From Clostridia bacterium (lineage in GTDB: Bacteria; Bacillota_A; Clostridia; Christensenellales; Borkfalkiaceae), in assembly GCA_017462505.1 (NCBI GenBank), contig JAFTQY010000025.1, positions 1-34,437 of the forward strand: a DNA stretch of 34,437 nt, given 5' to 3'. Position 1 is the first letter of the stretch; each line of letters starts with the position of its first letter. Positions 30,882 to 34,437 of this stretch are shown piece after piece. A program made the translations under genes and the position numbers. Under the pieces are notes generated by a model. It did not search any database and was not told where the DNA came from. It saw only the letters and a program-made list of their open reading frames with translations.

Positions 30882-31727
30882 ATGAGTATTCGTATTACGT
30901 CGGACAGCACTTGCGATTTGGGGCATTTGGTAGCGGAAAGAAACATCGGCATTTTGCCGTTGCAGGTCAATTTGGACGCCGATTCCTTTCACGACGGCGT
31001 GGATATCACCCCGCAGGACATTTTCGATTTCGTCGCAGAAAAGAAAATTCTGCCCAAAACCAGCGCGCCCAGTATCGGCGATTATGAAGAATTTTTCACA
31101 AAACAGCTGAAAGAATACGACGAAGTGATCCACTTTAACATTTCGGCGAAGAGCTCCGGCTCGCACAACATGGCAAAGCAGGCGGCGGAAAGCTTTGGCG
31201 GCAAGGTGCGCGTGGTCGATTCGATGGCGCTTTCCTCGGGGCAGGGGTTGCTCGTTTTAAAGGCGGCGGACATGCGTGACGAGGGCAAAACGGCGGACGA
31301 GATCGTGGTGGCGGTGGAAGAGATCCGTACCCATATCAATACCTCGTTTATCCCCGACAGCTTGGATTATCTGCACAAGGGCGGCAGAGTTTCGGGTATG
31401 GTCAAGCTTGCGGCGGGCTTGTTTAAAATCCACCCGTTGATCTTGATGGACAACGGTCAGCTCGTGCCCGGCAAAAAATATAAGGGCAAAATGACCGTCA
31501 TCATCAAGCAGTACATCGAGGATTTGTATAACATGTACCCCAAATACGACAAGACCCGTTGTTTCGTCACCCATTCGACGGCAGACCCCGAGCTGGTGGC
31601 GGCGGCAAAGGAAAAGGTGAACGAGCTGTTTCATTTCGACGAAGTGATCGAAACGGTGGCTGGCTCGATCGTCACCAGCCATTGCGGCAGAAACACGCTG
31701 GGCGTGCTGTTCGTTTACGAAAAATAA
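30882..31727 (+). CDS. DegV family fatty-acid-binding protein
   Basis: DegV/FakB-type protein that binds a fatty acid and, in known systems, presents it to the FakA kinase. Typical segments are RITSDSTCDLGHLVAERNI, LPKTSAPSIGDYEEFF, SSGSHNMAKQAAE and the C-terminal VIETVAGSIVTSHCGRNTLG with the lipid-contacting serine and threonine. 281 residues is normal. AAGGAGAT lies upstream. No FakA gene is in the window. Which fatty acid it prefers cannot be read from the sequence. Confidence 0.93.
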   Translation: MSIRITSDSTCDLGHLVAERNIGILPLQVNLDADSFHDGVDITPQDIFDFVAEKKILPKTSAPSIGDYEEFFTKQLKEYDEVIHFNISAKSSGSHNMAKQAAESFGGKVRVVDSMALSSGQGLLVLKAADMRDEGKTADEIVVAVEEIRTHINTSFIPDSLDYLHKGGRVSGMVKLAAGLFKIHPLILMDNGQLVPGKKYKGKMTVIIKQYIEDLYNMYPKYDKTRCFVTHSTADPELVAAAKEKVNELFHFDEVIETVAGSIVTSHCGRNTLGVLFVYEK

Positions 31728-31751
31728 AACCGAAAAGAGGTTGCAAAAAGA

Positions 31752-32315
31752 ATGATGGTATCCGTTTATAAAGACGCCGATTATGTATCGGTGTGCAGAC
31801 AAAGAAACCGTGCGTTGCTTATTTTTTGGGGTGCGACGCTCGCGTACTTAGCCTTTTGCGCGGCATGGCTTGTCTATCACGTATCCCTGCCCTACAAAGA
31901 TCCTATGCTGTATTTACCCAAGCTTTGCGTGATTACCGCGTCGATCGTGTACGTGGTGCTGATCTTCCCGTTTATGGCGATCAAATTCGGCAGAGTAAAC
32001 CGTTATTATAAGCTGCTCGGCTATCTGTCCGAGGGCTTAAAAGGGGAAGAGCGCAACTATTTCTATTGCTTTGAGGAAAAGGCGTTGCAAAAGGACAACG
32101 TGGACGTCATGGGCTGCGTATTTGAAACTTGGAGCAAAAAGCGCAGCGAGTGGATGGAGCGCGAGGCGTTTTGGGACAAGGAAAAGGAATTGCCCCCGTT
32201 TGATAGCGGCGACTACGTGCAATACGTCGTACAGAGCAATTTTATCGTGCAGTACGATATCGTGCAAAAGCAGGCTCTGGAATTCCAAGAAGAGGACGAG
32301 GAACAGGCAGAATAA
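31752..32315 (+). CDS. Membrane protein of unknown function
   Basis: A 187-residue protein with two hydrophobic segments (about residues 22-44 and 58-78) joined by a short loop. A soluble, charged C-terminal domain of about 100 residues follows (YCFEEKALQKDNVDVMGCVF and later DYVQYVVQSNFIVQYDIVQK), ending in an acidic tail. I recognise no family. It lies between DegV and the ACT gene in what looks like one transcript; GAGG upstream supports the ATG. The conserved feel of the soluble part (CVFETWSKKRSEWMEREAFW) suggests a genuine protein. Confidence 0.8.
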   Translation: MMVSVYKDADYVSVCRQRNRALLIFWGATLAYLAFCAAWLVYHVSLPYKDPMLYLPKLCVITASIVYVVLIFPFMAIKFGRVNRYYKLLGYLSEGLKGEERNYFYCFEEKALQKDNVDVMGCVFETWSKKRSEWMEREAFWDKEKELPPFDSGDYVQYVVQSNFIVQYDIVQKQALEFQEEDEEQAE

Positions 32316-32351
32316 AAAAGAATGAGAGAATGAACGAAAAGGAGAAAGAGT

Positions 32352-32621
32352 ATGAAAGCAGTTGTAACCGTAACAGGTAAGGACAAAAAGGGCATTATCG
32401 CCAAGGTTAGTTCGTTTTTGGCGGAAAAGGGCGCAAATATCGTAGATATTTCGCAGACCGTCCTCGGGGAATATTTCGCGATGATCATGATCGCCGATCT
32501 TACCGAGGCAAAGGAAGGGCTTGCCGAGCTTGCAAAGGATTGCGCGGAGCTTGGAAAGCAGATCGGTATGACGATCTATATGCAGCACGAAGATATCTTC
32601 AACGCCATGCACAACATTTGA
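32352..32621 (+). CDS. ACT domain protein (UPF0237)
   Basis: An 89-residue single ACT domain: VTVTGKDKKGIIAKVSSFLA, then GANIVDISQTVLGEYFAMIM. ACT domains bind small molecules, often amino acids. This stand-alone family is almost always next to a PFL (UPF0210) gene, as here, 15 bases upstream, suggesting they act together. AAGGAGAA precedes the ATG. Ligand unknown. Confidence 0.93.
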   Translation: MKAVVTVTGKDKKGIIAKVSSFLAEKGANIVDISQTVLGEYFAMIMIADLTEAKEGLAELAKDCAELGKQIGMTIYMQHEDIFNAMHNI

Positions 32622-32636
32622 TCGGAGGGATAGGTT

Positions 32637-33992
32637 ATGTTCAGTAATAACGACGTTCTCGAAACGATTGCCATGGTGCAAGAGGAGCACCTCGATATCC
32701 GTACGATCACCATGGGATTATCCCTGTTTAGCTGTATCCGCGACACGGCGGAGGAAACGGCGAGAAAGGTATACGACCTCGTTTGCTCTAAGGCGGAAAA
32801 TATCGTAAAAACGGCGACCGAGCTTTCGGGGGAATACGGTATTCCCATCGTCAACAAGCGTGTTTCGGTCACCCCCGTCAGCCTGCTTTGCGCGGCATTT
32901 CCCGAAAAAGCGCCCTTGATCGGCAAAGCGCTCGACGACGCGGCGGCGACCCTCGGTATCGACTTTTTGGGCGGGTATTCCGCCCTCGTGCATAAATCGA
33001 CGGCAGAATACGAAAGAATTTTTATCCGCAGTATTCCCGAAGTGTTGGCGACGACTAAGCGGCTTTGTTCGTCCGTCAACGTCGGCTCGACGAAATCGGG
33101 TATCAATATGGAAGCGGTCAAAATGCTGGGCGAAGTCTTTAAAGAGGCGGCGTTTTTGACCAAGGAGCAGGATGGTATCGGCGCGGCGAAGCTCGTGGCG
33201 TTTTGTAACGCGGTAGAGGACAACCCGTTTATGGCGGGCGCGTTCCACGGCGTGGGCGAGGCGGACGTCGTCGTCAACGTCGGCGTTTCGGGGCCTGGCG
33301 TTGTCAAACACGCCTTGGAAAAAATCCCCGACGCGAATGTGACGGACGCGGCAGAGATGATCAAACGCACGGCGGTCAAAATCACCCGAGCGGGTCAGCT
33401 CGTGGCGAAAGAGGCGGCGCGGCGTTTGAACGCGCAGTTCGGTATCGTCGATTTGTCCCTTGCGCCCACGCCCGCTATGGGGGATTCGGTGGCGCAGATT
33501 TTGGAAGAGCTGGGAATCGAAACGGTAGGCGGCCACGGTACGACGGCGGCGCTTGCGATGCTCAACGACGCGGTGAAGAAAGGGGGCGTAATGGCGTCCT
33601 CGCGCGTGGGCGGGCTTTCGGGCGCGTTTATTCCCGTGTCCGAAGATATCGGCATGATCAAGGCGGCAGAGGCAGGCAAGATCACGCTGGATAAGCTGGA
33701 AGCGATGACCTGCGTATGCAGCGTCGGTTTGGACATGATCGCGATCCCCGGTGATACGCCAGCGACGACGATCGCGGCGATGATCGCGGACGAAGCGGCG
33801 ATCGGTATGATCAACAACAAGACGACGGCGGTGCGTATTATTCCCGCGCCTGGTAAGAAAGTGGGCGACGAGGTCAGCTTTGGCGGGTTGCTTGGCAGAG
33901 CGCCGATCATGCCCGTGCATAACTGCGACAGCTCACGCTTGATTAACCGCGGGGGGAATATACCTGCGCCTATCCACAGTTTTAAAAATTAA
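32637..33992 (+). CDS. PFL family protein (UPF0210/DUF711)
   Basis: A 451-residue protein of the UPF0210 family, remotely related to glycyl-radical pyruvate formate-lyases by name and fold but of unknown activity. Family segments are [55 protein letters not shown] and [20 protein letters not shown], ending [25 protein letters not shown] provides a strong ribosome-binding site. It forms a conserved pair with the preceding ACT gene. In some bacteria the family is controlled by the ZTP (pfl) riboswitch, but none is visible before this operon. Confidence 0.94.
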   Translation: MFSNNDVLETIAMVQEEHLDIRTITMGLSLFSCIRDTAEETARKVYDLVCSKAENIVKTATELSGEYGIPIVNKRVSVTPVSLLCAAFPEKAPLIGKALDDAAATLGIDFLGGYSALVHKSTAEYERIFIRSIPEVLATTKRLCSSVNVGSTKSGINMEAVKMLGEVFKEAAFLTKEQDGIGAAKLVAFCNAVEDNPFMAGAFHGVGEADVVVNVGVSGPGVVKHALEKIPDANVTDAAEMIKRTAVKITRAGQLVAKEAARRLNAQFGIVDLSLAPTPAMGDSVAQILEELGIETVGGHGTTAALAMLNDAVKKGGVMASSRVGGLSGAFIPVSEDIGMIKAAEAGKITLDKLEAMTCVCSVGLDMIAIPGDTPATTIAAMIADEAAIGMINNKTTAVRIIPAPGKKVGDEVSFGGLLGRAPIMPVHNCDSSRLINRGGNIPAPIHSFKN

Positions 33993-34000
33993 AACAAAAA

Positions 34001-34099
34001 ACGACGTATATGCGTCGCGCTACATTGTCGCCGCTCGGTTACGTACTATTGTACGCGCCCTCGCGGCTTCGCGTATCGCTCGCATCTCCGCCGTTTTGA
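34001..34099. repeat. Intergenic structured element between the PFL gene and pepF
   Basis: About 100 bases with no gene. It contains hairpins CGACG/CGTCG (34002-34017) and CGTAC/GTACG (34032-34045) and GC-rich CTCGCGGCTTCGCG-type sequence. On the minus strand it can be loosely aligned with the palindromic insert beside tRNA-Ser (shared CGCGAGG, CGAGCG and ACGACG-like blocks), so both may belong to one dispersed repeat family. Confidence 0.45.
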
Positions 34100-34135
34100 C
34101 TCAACCGAATTTCAAAATCAAGGAAAAAATCAGAT

Positions 34136-34437
34136 ATGTTGGAAAGAAAAGATATACCTCAAAACTTAAAATGGAACTTGACCGACCTTTTCCCCTCGGA
34201 CGAGGCTTGGGAAACGGAATACAAAGCAATCGAAAAGGAATACGGCGAATACGATTTTTCCGTGTTCGAGGGCAAGCTTGCGGATAAGGAAACGCTCCTT
34301 TCCTGTTTGCGACTCAACGATACCATTTCCCGCCGTTTGGAAAAACTCTACATCTACGCAAACGGACGCCACGACGAGGACGTGCGTATCGCAAAGCATC
34401 CCTCTGCGCTCGCCATGGTCGGCGCGATGTTTTCCAA
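34136..34437 (+). CDS. pepF: Oligoendopeptidase F, N-terminal part
   Basis: The frame opens at ATG 34136 and runs off the window; about 100 residues are visible. It starts MLERKDIPQNLKWNLTDLFP, the characteristic opening of M3-family oligoendopeptidase F, followed by SDEAWETEYKAIEKE and later LYIYANGRHDEDVR. The zinc-binding HEXXH lies outside the window. AAGGA about 11 bases upstream is the likely ribosome-binding site. PepF cleaves short peptides in the cytosol. Confidence 0.88.
   Translation, partial: MLERKDIPQNLKWNLTDLFPSDEAWETEYKAIEKEYGEYDFSVFEGKLADKETLLSCLRLNDTISRRLEKLYIYANGRHDEDVRIAKHPSALAMVGAMFS

Noticed and set aside
32316..32636. ZTP (pfl) riboswitch before the ACT/PFL genes
   Set aside because: The conserved CCGCC-GGGC-type end is not present and the spacers are only short ribosome-binding regions.
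32718..33920. 400-codon minus-strand frame
   Set aside because: It is fully antisense to the strongly conserved PFL gene, is Arg/His-rich and has no recognisable motif; a GC-rich shadow.

Overview
The window looks like a chromosomal segment of a Firmicutes bacterium, most likely class Clostridia; this is an inference. The support is the metG-tatD-rsmA cluster, a DUF951 protein, DegV, the ACT/PFL pair, an HgdC-type activase and a DnaD-type replication protein. Promoters are canonical sigma-A type, intergenic regions are AT-rich and most coding DNA is GC-rich. No phage, transposase or CRISPR array is visible.

Layout. 1-4.4 kb: translation and RNA genes metG (5' end missing), tatD, a TatD-associated radical SAM gene with a long Asn/Gln-rich N-terminus, and rsmA. 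4.4-5.0 kb: a convergent PAP2 phosphatase. 5.2-9.5 kb: a large 2-hydroxyacyl-CoA dehydratase activase-like protein split into two overlapping genes. 9.5-10.3 kb: an XRE regulator plus a small protein resembling its C-terminal domain. 10.4-12.4 kb (minus): a DUF4130/radical SAM pair tied to DNA metabolism. 12.7-15.6 kb: divergent pnuC and Na/Pi symporter genes, each with a structured leader that looks like a cis-regulatory RNA. 15.8-18.1 kb: plsC, a diacylglycerol-kinase-family gene and a HAD hydrolase. 18.2-18.96 kb: an AT-rich island with a small XRE repressor, three palindromic operators and a zinc-ribbon lipoprotein whose 3' end runs into the next gene. 19-21.8 kb (minus): a six-hairpin-glycosidase-like protein and an AraC regulator. 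22.07-22.16 kb: tRNA-Ser(GGA), followed by repeated copies of its own 3' end. 22.3-24.0 kb (minus): a DnaD-type protein. 24.3-28.1 kb: sbcD-sbcC. 28.1-34.4 kb: an alpha/beta-hydrolase-like protein without the usual serine, DUF951, signal peptidase I, DegV, a membrane protein, an ACT protein, a PFL protein and the start of pepF.

Most of this is ordinary housekeeping. The items most worth a second look are the two candidate regulatory RNAs between pnuC and nptA, the Asn/Gln-rich radical SAM fusion occupying the usual rnmV position, the three-operator XRE switch in AT-rich DNA, the tRNA-derived repeats, an SbcC without a zinc hook, and several minus-strand genes whose -10 box sits six bases from the start codon.
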